Origin: Omphiscola glabra
Lineage: Eukaryota > Mollusca > Gastropoda > Lymnaeidae
Direction of reading: 5' to 3'
NCBI GenBank assembly: GCA_964017045.1
Contig: OZ024795.1
Span: 53,173,350 to 53,237,349 of the forward strand
Length of the DNA stretch: 64,000 nt
A program made the position numbers and the translations under genes. Of this stretch, positions 50,932 to 63,215 are shown piece by piece (position 1 is the first letter of the stretch; every line of letters begins with the position of its first letter). The notes below the pieces were generated by a model that searched no databases, was not told the DNA's origin, and was given only the letters and a program-made list of their open reading frames with translations.

Positions 50932-53040
50932 AAATTGAAGAAGTAAGTTTACAAACATATAGTCCATTCAATTATCTCTCATTTGATACCTCATTTTGTC
51001 TTACAAACCCAACAATAATATTTTAAATAATTTTTTAATCCCAACCTCTCACTTCTCGACCCCCCTGAGCGTGAAGTAATTTGCGAACGACCCCTTATCA
51101 ACATACACGCGTCCACGTTGCCTATATGATATTATGGTTGAACTCATGCTATGCGGCCCTTCTCAACAGCACTATAATTATAGTAGAGTATACTAGAGCT
51201 CACTCAATCACAGCTGAGATGAATCATTACTATGTCTCTATGTCATTAGCCATTAGCGTTTCTAAATTATTATAATTTAAATATAATAATAATGTGTTAA
51301 ACAAATGATGCTAAATTATTAATGCCAGAAGAAACAACTGGCATCTTTTGGTATAGTTTTTTCCAAATATAAAAAAAGTCATTATGATAATAATATCATT
51401 TAAATTTAATGCTATAATTAAAGAACAATAGTATTTAATAGTAATAGTAATAGACCACTAATTGTGATTCTATCTAGGCTTGGACTTGGAGTAAGAATAC
51501 CTGTCCATTGTGTAATGTTGTTAAATAGAAGGAAAATAAGAGCATTGTTGTTTAAATTAGAGCGAAGTAAAGTAAAGCCAGTCTGCTGTGCTGTGCACAT
51601 TTAAATTCGCTCAGGTATAGTATGACATTTAATGCCCATTCTGTCTGGGAGAAAACCAACCAAAGTTAAAATGTGAGAGGGGCCTGTGCTGTGGTTAACA
51701 CTAGTAGAATATATAGTTTTCTGTGCTGGAGGATAGAATGTCACATCATGGATTCGAAGAGAACCAGTGTTTACTAATATTCAGTTTATTTACAGTGTAA
51801 CAGAGGGCTCAGAGGCAAGAGCTAGTGAGATTTAAGTTTTTAAATTTTTCAGTTACAAAAGTGTTTACTGTGAGTGTTAACTGCTGTGTTAGGTCATCCT
51901 TTATTTTTATGGTTACTCGCTGTGCGTTTTTTCTAAATCTATCCTATTATTTGCAGCAGGCAGTTCGCCCGCCAGTGTCAGTGGTGCAGTAAATTTAAAT
52001 ACTAATACTAAATACATTTAATTTTAATTTAAGTAGTAACTAAGTCTAAGTAATTAGTAAGTAAAGTAAGTTACTAGATACTTGACTAAAATGTTGTTAT
52101 GTACCTATATTACTTATTCTTATATTTATATCATTAGAAAGGATTCAGTTTTTCCTTTCCATTGATACCAAGTTTATTTTTCTATCTTAGATCTTAATTA
52201 GAAAAAAAAGTTATCGCATTTTTATTGTCAGAATTTGGCCTTGGCTTATATAGTTATATAGTTTAAAGTTATAGCCTTAGTAAATAATTCTCAAAATTCT
52301 GTGATAGAAAAAAGACATCTTTGACACTTAAGATGCATAACGTTTTTGTCAGCAAATTTAAAGCTCTGAAATTTTCATGGCATATCAATTAAGTGTTGGG
52401 CTTTATTCTTGATGTACAATGCTGTTATGCCACACATAATTTGACAGCAGCCGCTAGAGTAAGTTCTGTAAGTAGAATAACTTTAATAAAGGTGTTTTGA
52501 ATTGACATAATAACATGCTCCCAGAAGGTTAACAATATTGACAAAGACAAAGGCATTATGATGATTAAGTCTGGCCTATTTTATGATAGGCTTACACATT
52601 CATAGTATAGTATGAAGAAAAAAACATTAATGACAACTGACAATTAATACATTCAACATCCTTTAATAATTGGATGATATAATTGTTCTCACTTTCCCTC
52701 AGTAACTGACTTAGACTCACTAACAGTTGAAAAAAAATAACTTACTAAATTGGCTAAAATTTAGTCACATTAGTTAGTCAAGTTATTAAATTTTGTTTAA
52801 AGTTAATAATCCAAATGAATGCAAAATTGGAGAAGCAGCATTTATTATTTAGAAGTAGGCCACATCTGATGTTTAAAATCTTTTTGGGAAATTTCTTTAA
52901 TAATCTTACTACAACTTGTAAGGTCAAATTTGTAAGTGGAGGAGGAGCGAGCTTTGTGCTTGTATGTTTGAAGAGGGTCCTAAGATGTTGAAAAGGGTAC
53001 CAAGAATAACAACTGTTATCTGATATATCACATTTATTTG
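50932..53040. other. AT-rich non-genic stretch
   Basis: No open frame with family features, no clear repeat array and no recognisable element end on either strand. Confidence 0.55.
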
Positions 53041-53054
53041 TTTCCGCTTAATAA

Positions 53055-53425
53055 ATATATTATTATTATTATTATTATATTATTAGTGGTCTTATATTGC
53101 GCTGTACATAAAAATGTTAGCTGTTAGCACAAAAGTCATGACATTAAAAAATAACATACATTTATTTAATTAAAAAAACAGCTATATAACAACAAAACAT
53201 AAACAAATGTATATTCACACCACCCACCCCAGAACTTTTACATGTCAAGCCATGGACAGCAACCATCAGCATCGTTTATCGGCAATTGGGGGGAATCAGT
53301 CGGGATAGTAGAGTTTAAATTTGAGTGCAGTTTTGAAGGCCTGGGTGGTTGGTATATTGCGGATGTGTAGTGCAAGAGAATTCCATTGTTTGGGGGCGCA
53401 GAAAGAGAAAGATCGTTCACCATAT
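53055..53425 (-). mobile_element. CR1-like LINE 3'-end fragment, copy C
   Basis: (TTA)n, then GCGCTGTACATAAAAATG, then CATGTCAAGCCATGGACAGC; on the minus strand the end of the reading frame gives SAPPNNGILLHYTSAIYQ and, shifted, a PTTQAFKTALKFKLYYPD-like end. It is homologous to the corresponding part of the 36935-37862 copy. Confidence 0.78.
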
Positions 53426-53460
53426 GTTTTAGTGCGTAAATGCCCCGGTAATTATAAATA

Positions 53461-54066
53461 TGTTATTATGGACTGTTATAATTGGAGGATTTAATCTCTT
53501 AATTTTAGACTATGGCTCGTTATAGAAACAGTCCATAATAAAGGACGATACCAACGTTTAAAAATAATACCAAATAAAACGACAATCAAGGCCAGAGCTA
53601 ATTACAATTAATAACTTTTTAATTTGTGAACTTCAATTAAATAATAACAGCAAGTGAAATATGATTGAAATTATAAACTTACAGATTTGCTGGTACCGGT
53701 ACTGTATATAAAAATACAATGAGCACAAAATTGTACGAGGAAATAAAAATCTCTACACACAACAAAGTATAATGACACATAGCATGCCTCGTAATCAAGG
53801 AAAGGAAAATCTCTCTCTCGTCATTTATTCTTATCCCTTTTATACCCAGTTTCATATGATCTTTCTGGAAATGGAATGTGCAGTCTTACTGCTTCCCGCA
53901 TTCTCTAGATCGTTCGATCCTGTTCCACAGAAACGGACGATAGTAAACAAAAGTATCAACAAAGGGATATTTTTTTTCTAGCCGCCCCAACACGGAACCG
54001 ACTTGAAAGAGGTCATGCACGTGGAAGGTGGGCAAAGCGTCTTAAAATACGTCATCCCTTATAACA
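53461..54066 (-). mobile_element. Probable solo LTR, copy 2
   Basis: Reverse-complement homologue of 31193-31833. It has TGTTAT…ATAACA ends in both orientations and a TATAAAAGGG box on the minus strand (about 53838-53847). The homologous stretch covers GTACCGGTAC, AATTACAATTAATAACTT, TATGGCTCGTTATAG and TTTAATCTCTTAAT. No clear target duplication, so ends are approximate. Confidence 0.6.
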
Positions 54067-54412
54067 ATGTGCATTGATGGTTTGAAAAAACGTTTAGAAT
54101 TTAATTTAAAGAAAGAATCCTAAAAGCCTAAGTGATCGCCTTACTTTTATTGTGCTCAATCAATGATAATAAAATAATAATATAAATTTTTTTCTTATAC
54201 CAAATCACAATGAGAGCACAAATTAATAATCAATTTTTTCATAAGGTAACAGCTGTAGATAAGTCTTACATGGATATTGGATTTAAATAGTAAAATAGTG
54301 TTTCATTTAGGGCTGTTGGAGATCTCATTGACTCTGTGTTATCCATGTTTCAAATATGTTAACATGAAATTCACAAACAAGGAAATCTATGACAGTGGCA
54401 TTGCGATAAACT

Positions 54413-54525
54413 CATTATTCACATTTTGTTAAAGATAAACTCATTATTCACATTTTGTTAAAGATAAACTCATTATTCACATTTTGTTAAAGATAAACTC
54501 ATTATTCACATTTTGTTAGAACCTA
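54413..54525. repeat. 29-bp tandem repeat, about 4 copies
   Basis: Unit GATAAACTCATTATTCACAT + TTTGTTAAA, about 200 bp upstream of the start codon at 54740. Confidence 0.93.
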
Positions 54526-54739
54526 AATCTAGATAATGCTAATCAGCAGGAAGTGCATCAGGGTGAATAATTAAATCCTACAATAAACAATTCTTTATCT
54601 CTTATCTCAAAATTACTTTATAGGTTCCAAGCATCACATTTTAGAGGTCAGAATAATCAGACGAACCTCCCCAAGCTTATCAGGGACTTCTGATAAAAAT
54701 TTAAAAAATAATTTACTGTTCAAAGTGAGCTCAGTCACC

Positions 54740-57700
54740 ATGGGTAAAGACGATGATAAAAATGGTAAGTTCATGACCCTGTTAAGGTGAGTTCATGAGC
54801 CTGTTAAGGATAGGTTTCTGTGAATACAATTTCATTTTGCATCATTTGCTTTAAAGTTAAAGGTTTTACCAATGTGTTTTATAAATCCAAGGTATTGACA
54901 CATTTTTTTTCTTAAAAGTCATAATGACACTAAGCTATGACTCAGGCACGTTATCAGTCAGCCAGATTTATGACCTACAATTTAATCAACAAGATTAAAA
55001 CTGACAGGAAAAAATTTGACCTAATTTATCTGTAACTGAGATTCCATTTTGTTTCAGTGTTAAAGAGAGGGTCAGTTTCTAAAAAGGACCTCATGGATGA
55101 ACATGTACGTCTGGTGCAAAGAGAAAAAGAGCTGAACCAGAAATATGAGGAGGTGAAAGCCATCTTCCAGGTTAGTTTGTATTGTGTTCATTTGTTAGCA
55201 GGAAAGCTCCTACAATGGTCAAACTCAAATAGCCAATGATGGGAAATGTAATCAATGACAACTCTAAACACTGAATGAAAGTAGGTTATGTATCCTGGGC
55301 TGTGAGAGGCCTCCAACTCCATTCCTTCATGTGTAGAAAGGAATGAAGTATTACAGAATGGTAATCTCAAATACTTATCATTATTTGAAATGATGGTGTC
55401 TCAAGCATATCAATATAGATTTTTTTAAATACAAATAGTTGTTTGTGAGGGGATGGAAAGAATAATGTTGACTTTTAATGTATATATTCATATCAGTACT
55501 CTACTAATCCAGTGGTTTCCAACTTGTGCTCAGCGGAACACTGAGGTTATAATTTTTGACTTTTATTGTATATATTCATATCAGTACTCTAATCCAGTGG
55601 TTTCCAACTTGTGCTCAGCGGAACACTGAGGTTATAATTTTTGACTTTTATTGTATATATTCATATCAGTACTCTAATCCAGTGGTTTCCAACTTGTGCT
55701 CAGCGGAACACTGAGGTTATAATTTTTGACTTTTATTGTATATATATGTCAGTACAGTAATCAGTGGTTCCCAACCTGTGCTCAGCAGAGCCCTCTCCCT
55801 TCAGCTGCTCCCTCACCCCATAATAATACTTGTAAGTCATAGGCTAAGCCTAAGGAGCTCCCCCATCCCCATTGACATTGGTTCTGAAAAAGGCTCTGTA
55901 CGTTTGGGAATCACTGCTCTAAACTGCTTAGAAAATTATAGAGCAATGACTGAACATGAATGAAATAGATTTGAAGGTACCGGTACTTGAAAGGATAGGT
56001 TAAAAGTTATCAGCCACCTCTGACTCTGACAAGGGGAATTTCAATGTAATTTCAGAAGCTAGATGAAGCCTATCAAACATCTAAGGGGACATTTTCAGTC
56101 CAGAGATATGGCAAGCTCAAAGATATGATTAAAAGTGCAACAAGCGAATCAAACATCCAACAAATACAGCAGGCCATCCAAGCATCACCAGGGCAGACAG
56201 CTGGTACAACTTTGAGATTTAAAAAAATGCATTTTTTAATAAAATAGATTAGCTAATGCATAATGTATTTTATATTAAAAAACTGTTTTGATCTGTTGAG
56301 TATTAAGATTTTTATTATATAGATTTTCTCTTTGACAGTTGACAGAAAGAACTAACACTCAAATATTTATTTAAATAAAATTTTGGTCTGTGCACAGATG
56401 ACACTTTTGCTGGACTTAAATGACTTTCTTATGTGAACATTTCATTGGCCACTTGTCAACATTTCATTGGCCACTTGTCAACATTTCATTGGCCACTTGT
56501 CAACATTTCATTGACCACTTGTCAACATTTCATCTGCCACCTGTCAATGTTTCATTGGCCACCTGTCAACATTTCATTGACCACTTGTCAATATTATTTT
56601 GGCCAACTGACAATGTTTCATTGACCACCTGTCAACATTTTGTTGGCCGCCTGTCAATGTTTCATTGGCCACCTGTCAATGTTTCATTGGCCACCTGACA
56701 ATGTTTCATTGATCATCTGTCAACATTTTGTTGGCCGCCTGTATTTGTAAGAATATATTCAGGTTTTTTATAAAACGTTATTATGTGTGCACAGAGATAA
56801 ACTCCTGGTTTGTTTCAGCCTGGTCCGGCCTGACGGGTCTGTTGAGTAAAGCCAAAGTGTTATCCGGGGAATCCCAGGATCCAGCACTGCAGCAGCCTGC
56901 AGCCAAAGCTCCGGAGAAGTCTTCTAGCTTTATGAAGAAAATTAAAAAATTTACGGGGTTTTCTGACGCTCCAATTACAGGTTTGAGATATTTTTGTTCT
57001 TCTCTTTGTAAGTTGGCATCTTTACTTTAGATGAACAAGACGTAACAAAAAATGCAAAATAAAGGCGATGGAGATGTTTCAGAGGCATTCTTGGCATCTG
57101 CTATAGAGACGATATCACCAATGAACAAGTGAAAAAAAGGATTTGTCCAGCCACTGGGCAGTACAATGACCTCCTGGTGTCTGTAAAAAAAGCGCAACCT
57201 TGAATGGTATGGCCACGTGACAAGGGCTTGCCAAAGAAATCTTGCAGGGCACTACTAGAGAAGGAAGAAGAAGAGGAAGACAGAGAAAAAGATGGGAGGA
57301 TAACATCAAAGAATGGACGGGATTAAAACTAGGCGATGCTATGCATAGGGCAGAAGACCGAGAGGAATGGAGAAGAATAGTTTTTATATCATCTGTGGCT
57401 CCCCAACGGTCGAAGGACTACGGGACATGATGATGATGATGATGATCTCTACTTTGCCTGAGAATTGACTTTTAAAACCTTTTATTTCCTGTAGGATTTT
57501 CTTTTTAAAAAGCAACAACCCACCAACCATTTTCAGCTTATTTTCATTCCAAATAACAGGATAATCTTAAATTTTTAGTTTCATACATTGACCAGCTACT
57601 GCCTAACCTACTTTGAATGGATACTTGCTCTCCTGCCCAGACAAATAGAAGCAAATCCAAATGAATGAAATTTTATGATCACATAAATAATATTGTTTTA

Positions 57701-58714
57701 GAGATAATCTTTGAGTTGACCAGTGCAATTTCAATTTCCTGTCATCACACCCCTGCCGGAATTATTATCTACCAATGTAACGGTATTTTAATGTCTCTTT
57801 CTGATATATCTTCAACTATAAGATCATTGTTCAAAGAATGGCTTTGCAAATTTAATATATTTTAAGATTTGGTCTGTTAGATGAACAAGATGTAACAAAA
57901 ATGCAAAATAAAAAATACAGAAATAAAGCTATATTAACTAACAGCACATCAAGTAATTAAGGTATGATCCTCGAAAGATTAAAAAAATATTAATAAATAC
58001 ACACACAAAGAGTAAAATCTTACAAGGCTCCTTAAAGTAAATTATTATGTCTGTATATGAATGTATATATATATATATATTAAATGAATGTATGGTAGTT
58101 TAGTTGCTAGATGCCTGGAACTAGCGTCATGCTTTACAATCCACCTGACATGACACCATCTGGTGTTATGGGCAGGCACTAGTGGGAATTCAGCAGGCCA
58201 CAGCATGTTCTAATCTGTAGTAGAGGGTTAAGTTTGATTTTGTACATTTAAAAATAGACATTGCCATTTTTTTGTAGGTACAAAAAAAAGGCAGATGCAG
58301 GAAATATAAAAATATCATTCAAAATTGGGCTCTAAAATCAAAAAGGAAATCAATAAAGTTTCATTAAATTTGTTTTCCTCCTCTATACGAGGTCGCTGAA
58401 AATTAAATTAAAAAAAGTTTTGGGGGTTGATTAGGAGTGATAATTCATCTTTTGATTTGACAAATAATGTCATAGTAATTTTTTTTAATATTTTTATTAA
58501 TGTAGATGAAGAAGTCATGTCTGAAGCTGAACTGACGAGGGACAATGGCAGGAAACAACGAGCTATCACATTGCTGACAAACCAACTATCGAAAGCTGTA
58601 ACCCAACTTGAGAGACTGAGACAATATTATGAGGCATCAAAGTCGCACGCACCACCTAAACGTTATCAAGAGTTAAAGGAAATGATCAAAAATGCATGTG
58701 CTGAAAAATTTTAA
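54740..58714 (+). CDS. Unrecognised 218-residue protein with duplicated helical module (5 coding exons)
   Basis: Coding exons 54740-54764, 55058-55170, 56056-56203, 56819-56980 and 58506-58714 (TAA), all GT-AG with phases 1/0/1/1. The start ATG is in CACCATGGG. Order: a charged N-terminus (MGKDDDKNVLKR); helical module 1 (EKELNQKYEEVKAIFQKLDE, then TFSVQRYGKLKDMIKSATSE); a Gln-rich stretch; a linker with WSGLTGLLSKAKVL and a basic amphipathic SSFMKKIKKFTGFSD; module 2 (LLTNQLSKAVTQLERLRQYY, then PPKRYQELKEMIKNACAEKF). The modules share a helix, a short break with SK, then RY--LK-MIK-A, so one probably arose by duplication. No signal peptide or membrane helix is seen. I do not recognise the family and assign no function. 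Candidate poly(A) signal at 58968. Confidence 0.82.
54760..54815. repeat. 22-bp duplication of the donor of the first coding exon (gene at 54740)
   Basis: The donor GTAAGTTCATGACCCTGTTA at 54765 is followed by AGGTGAGTTCATGAGCCTGT at about 54786. This second copy would be a functional-looking donor 22 nt further on. Confidence 0.8.
55496..55760. repeat. About 85-bp tandem repeat carrying a hAT MITE left end, 3 copies
   Basis: Units contain CTAATCCAGTGGTTTCCAAC and TTGTGCTCAGCGGAACACTG and lie directly before the MITE at 55762, whose left end they resemble. Confidence 0.85.
55762..55916. mobile_element. hAT-like MITE
   Basis: 155 bp from CAGTGGTTCCCAACCTGTGC to the inverse GTTTGGGAATCACTG. 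The right flank CTCTAAAC resembles CTCTAATC, found left of the end copies in the adjoining 85-bp array, so the original 8-bp target duplication may have been displaced by the array. In the second intron of the gene at 54740. Confidence 0.72.
56432..56745. repeat. 22-bp minisatellite, about 14 copies
   Basis: Unit ACATTTCATTGGCCACTTGT + CA, with TTTTGTTGGCCGCC variants. Third intron of the gene at 54740. Confidence 0.93.
57064..57450 (+). mobile_element. LINE 3' tail ending in (ATG)n
   Basis: In broken frames: RCFRGILGICYRDDITNEQV, then GTTREGRRRGRQRKRWEDNI, KEWTGLKLGDAMHRAEDREE, and SSVAPQRSKDYGT before a stop and a GATGATGATGATGATGAT tail. This is the end of a non-LTR retrotransposon ORF2, a different family from the one at 28185. 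It lies in the fourth intron of the gene at 54740. Confidence 0.85.
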
Positions 58715-60133
58715 TGAAGTCTTCATAGAAACCATAGACCAGGGAATTACTTTGCTTTGGACCAAAAAAAAAAAAAAATTCTTAAGGTTGATAATTATAA
58801 TTTTTTTAAAAACCTTTTTTTTATTCTCAGCTATCACTTTAACTTTAATGATCATTAAATTTTAACTGTTTCAAAAAGGAAGGTAGCACTGATAAATTAA
58901 CCTTATCAATAGATTTTCATTCCATATTATATTGTAAACAGTATACTTATATTTATCAAAACGTTAAAATAAAAACAATTTTATTTGACCATAATTCTTA
59001 TCTAATAAAACCAATCCTAATTTAAATACATTTTTTTAAAAACAAATTGCTTGCTGTGTCAAAAGATGACAATGACACATGTACAGTTTTATTTCTGAAC
59101 AAAGTGTCAAAGTAGGAAACTATTTTATGTTTTGTTTTTATTAAAAATGTTGTATTTCATATACCCTCTGACATAATTGTGACAATATTTATTCCAATAT
59201 TCATATAAGTTTATATAAAAAATTTGTAAAATTGTTTTCAACACTTTGAATATTTATTTAAGATAGATTCCTGGATGGCCGATTAGTAATTGTGGGCTTA
59301 ATTCTTCTCATTGGCATTTTCCCTGCAACAAAAACAAATTTGTAGAACTCATTAATAGTAGTATTAGCAGTAGTTAAATATGAAATCACAAAAAACTGAC
59401 TACACAAAATGAAAGGAGCATCTTTAACATTATGAGGTTTATTTATTTATACAAGCAGAAATATCAAGGCACATCATTTTTTAACTGTTTATTCTGAAAC
59501 CAAATTACGCCAAGTCAAAGGCATATTCTTATAATTAATGAATGTTATTTTTATTATTATTATTAAAGCTGTAATGTTAATTTTGGAGGGGTCGAGGGGG
59601 AATTTTAAAGTTACTTCCCCTTGCAAGGGGTTTAACCTATTTTTAAAAGTCAGTCGGCGTACTTGCCTTGACCTGTGTAAGTGTGCTTACTTTGACGTGT
59701 GTATGATATGTAAATATACTAACATTATTAACCTTATTTATTACAAACCATTGAGAGATTAATAACTAAGATTGTAATAGTTCAGAAATACTGTAACAAT
59801 ATTTTTTTTTCTAAATAATTGACTCTTCAGTCCAAAGTATAAGCCTTGTCCTTTTGTTATGAGATTATTTTTATGGTTCAGAAATATTTATTTAATTATT
59901 GAAATGAAGTTTAGTTATTTTAATTTTTTTTAAAAAGAACCTTTTATCTGCAATAATTTCTCCTGCTGAGTCGATGACACAATCTCGCAGGATATATTTT
60001 AAGTTATTTTTTTCAAAGATGGTTATGCCTGTGAACCCATGCAGCCTCAAGTGCCATACTATTTCAAATACAAAAGTGTTCATATGATCATGTTATTCCC
60101 TCTGCTTAAAAGTTGGTTGTGCCTTCCTAGTGA
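58715..60133. other. Non-genic AT-rich stretch downstream of the 54740 gene
   Basis: It includes the 3' flank of the gene at 54740 and the 3' flank of the minus-strand candidate at 60199. No supported coding region; two weak exon-like stretches (59258-59322 and 59892-60083, minus strand) are discussed as rejected. Confidence 0.5.
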
Positions 60134-60198
60134 TATTTATTCAAAAGCTGCAATCCATTTGTTCAGGTCACTGCATTTGTGATCAACAAGCATTACCT

Positions 60199-63006
60199 TT
60201 AACTCTCTTCAACAGTTGTGCTGTCTTCTTTAACATTTTCATTGTGATGTGCGTAACCTTTCAACTGTGCAGATTGTAAATAAACGACAAGTTAAGTTTT
60301 ACATTTGTATATTAACAAGTCCATTTTTAAGGATACCATTTCTTTCTTTGAAGTTCTTGTTCTGAGATATTTTTCTTTAAATGGCATATTTAAAATATTT
60401 GTATTTTCATTTTATGCCAAATTAGACGTTTCTTTTTTATGGATTAGTTTAAAATGAATTTAGTTTTATATTGCGCTTGATGAGGTCCTTTTTGTGAATT
60501 ATTTTAAAGTGAATTTAGTGTTCACTATGTAAACCCCTATAACTTTGATATCTTTTATTTTATTTTTGAAGTAAGGTATTTGACAAATGTTCCTATTTTG
60601 AATTATTTTCCTGTGTAGAAATTATTTTTTTTCTATGCATCTGTATAATCCTAATTCAAATATTAGGAAATAAATAAATCTCATGCTATAATTCCCTTTC
60701 GTGTACAATGATTTATATGATGAGTAGAAATGTGAACATGGTCATAGGTTATTCAGACTTGTACATTATCAACCATTTTCTAGAGGTGGCAAATGTAAAT
60801 GAGTTATGTTATTCTTGTGGTACATTTAGGTGTAATTTTTTTTCCCCATTTCTTTTCTTCTTTCTGTATTACAAAGCAGATAACTTGGACCTATTACAAA
60901 GCAGATAGCTTGGATCTATTACAAAGCAGATAGCTTGGACCATAACAGTTAAATAAAAACTAGAACTGTTTGAGGATCAGATTATTTTTACATTAAAAAA
61001 TATTTTTTTAACTATTGCATGTACTGGTACATCACTGTCAGTGACCTTGAAATTACACCTGCTCAAACGAATTTAGGACGTCCAAGTGTTAACCGTCAAA
61101 GGTTTAGACTGCAATGATATGGTATGTAAGATTTATTCATTTTAGGAGGAGGGTAACCTTCAAGTCTTCATTTGCCTCTCTTCCATTTCTATATTTTTAG
61201 AAGGTTAAACATACATTTAAATTAAAAATCAGGGGGGATCACTCGGACAAAAGTAACCTTACACTAATTACACAGTTATAAGACTTTTCTAATATTTTAG
61301 CAATGTTCAAGTTCAATATATATTCTTTAACGGTTATGCACAAATGGGGATCAATTTTCAGGGAACAGACGTCACTCCCCTCTGTCCCGGATGAATCTAA
61401 AGACAAATGAGGCAGGTGCCTTAGGGCCCCAGGCAAGGGATCAAATTATAATTTATTTTAAAAAATTAGGTGTTTTTTTTTGGTGGGGGGGGGGGTGATA
61501 AATAATGTTTTGATCTTGAATGTACTTGTATTGACGTAATAAATAGTAAAGATTGGTATCCCGGAGACAAGAAATAGGGGGAGATAAGAAAAAAAAGGAA
61601 AATAACACTTAGTCGTAAGCTATTACTAACATGGTCAATGTTATTGATCATAGAGAGGATTTTAAGTGACTGTCTTTATTATTATTATTAGAGGTTTTAT
61701 ATAGCGCTGTACCCCAGCCTAGGGATGACAGCAGTAATGAATAGAATAACAAGTGCAATGTCAGCTAATTGGTTCAGTGAATATTAAACCAATAAGCGAT
61801 AGAAAAAAAAAATGGAAAAAAAAAGAGAAACAAAAATAAGAGAAACAAAACTACTTGTTCATTTCTCAGTCGTTACATTTGACAAAAGTTTGAACTCAAA
61901 GGGAAGGGTGAGTGTACCTTGACTACATGCTGCTCTTTTTCTTGCAACTGAAATTGTGCCCCCCCCCCCCCCACATCGATCTATAAAGTTACGTCTTCAT
62001 TTCAACCTCAAAGTGCCGCCCCTTCTTCCCTCCCACCCCTTAGGTCTGCCACTGAGGGAGGCAAATGTTTGACTGTCTAGGGGCATCAGCTTGTTTTAAT
62101 TCAGCAACCACCCGCCCCCCCCTTCCGATTCGATTAATATTGAGTCTAAAATTGTTAAAAATCGTCACATTTATTCGTGTACACCTGTTTACTGCTACCA
62201 GTCAAATGCAATTACTGTGGTTCTCAAAAGCGGTGATCCGGTACCCGAGACCTGTGTCGCCTGCCCGATATAGATGAGCAGTTTAAGAAGATTTAATTGG
62301 ATACATTCTTGCCGGTCCATTCACATTGGACATTTTGGGAAGCCCTGCGCTATGAGATGAAGTGAGAGAGTCATTAGGAGGATCTCTGACTATGCCACGT
62401 ACAGACTGCCAACTGGCGAACGACAGCAGCTTTCCCACGAGCAGTCCGGTTACGTATTGATATTTCTTATCAGCTGGCACGCGCTACCATTGGAACTCTT
62501 CAGTGACTTCACGTCACAAGATCAACTACTGCTTGGCGGCAGACGACATAATCTCGTGACACAATTTTTTTTTTTCAAAACAAGCTCTATCTGTGTGCCA
62601 TAGATTCACATCCACTTCCAATATTTTATTTCTTTGGTTTGTTTTAAAACGGATTTTAAAAAAAAATTACATTATATATATACCTATAAAAAGGGTTGTT
62701 TTTTCTTCAATAAATTGGTGTTGACATGCTTACCGAGCGCCAGGTGAATTGGATTACTCGTAAAATAACAGATTTGTACATGTCCACCAGCGTTGCATAT
62801 AAGGATACAGGTAAGCCTATTGTAGTTTGTCAATAAACTTGATTTTTGCCTTCGCCGTATGATTTAATTGTACTCTCAGGAGTCTCAAGTATACCGAGAA
62901 CAGGGCGTATGATGCGGTTAATGACAGCGAGGCAACATAGCGCCCCTGGCTAATAACGATTTCTGCGCCCCTTCGTCTACTTACCGTGTTCAAAATAATC
63001 ATCCAT
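60199..63006 (-). CDS. Candidate small gene, 56 residues, three coding exons
   Basis: Minus-strand exons 63006-62985, 62816-62734 and 60264-60199 join in phase (1, then 0). The start is ACCATGG; the donors are CACG/GTAAGTAG and GCTCG/GTAAGC; the acceptors are ACTACAATAG/GC and ACAATCTGCACAG/TTG. The product would be MDDYFEHGLPVSLYATLVDM, YKSVILRVIQFTWRS, then LKGYAHHNENVKEDSTTVEE and S: an amphipathic or weakly membrane-like centre and an acidic tail. An AATAAA (minus strand, 60141-60136) sits about 60 nt after the stop. Each sign is good alone, but the protein is short and I recognise no homologue, so the exons could be unrelated or the exon set incomplete. The intron 60265-62733 contains repeat remnants. 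Confidence 0.4.
60875..60950. repeat. 27-bp tandem repeat, 3 copies
   Basis: Unit TATTACAAAGCAGATAGCTT + GGACC. Confidence 0.85.
61680..61735 (-). mobile_element. CR1-like LINE tail remnant, copy D
   Basis: (TTA)n, then TATATAGCGCTGTACCCCAG + CCTAGGGATGAC, matching the tails at 15340 and 21936. Only the tail is left. Confidence 0.65.
61900..62060. mobile_element. Remnant of the GTACCTTGACTA / GCCACTG element family
   Basis: GTGTACCTTGACTACATGCT, a long C run, then AAGTGCCGCCCCTTC and TAGGTCTGCCACTGAG. Resembles the elements at about 47069-47350. Confidence 0.45.
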
Positions 63007-63215
63007 GGTTACACCAAGGGCCATGTCGAGGAATGACGGAACCGGGATGATGACTGAAAATGACCCCCAATTAGAAAGTACAAAGTATCAATCTACGTAC
63101 ATGAAATTTGTTAAATTCACTGTCAAATTCATATCTACGGATGATTTTGGCGCCCCCGTTGTTTTATGTTGGTGCCCGTGGCGAGTGGCCCCTTTAGCCT
63201 TCATTGCTCATGAGG

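Noticed and set aside
59258..59322. Exon-like minus-strand stretch (TTGTTGCAG / GKMPMRRIKPTITNRPSR… then TAA overlapping AATAAA)
   Set aside because: Good acceptor and poly(A) signal, but it needs an incoming phase of 1 and I find no upstream exon that supplies it; incompatible with the 56-residue candidate.
59892..60083. Minus-strand open frame FVFEIVWHLRLHGFTG…
   Set aside because: Amino acid content looks plausible, but there are no clear splice sites in phase, no start context and no recognised family.
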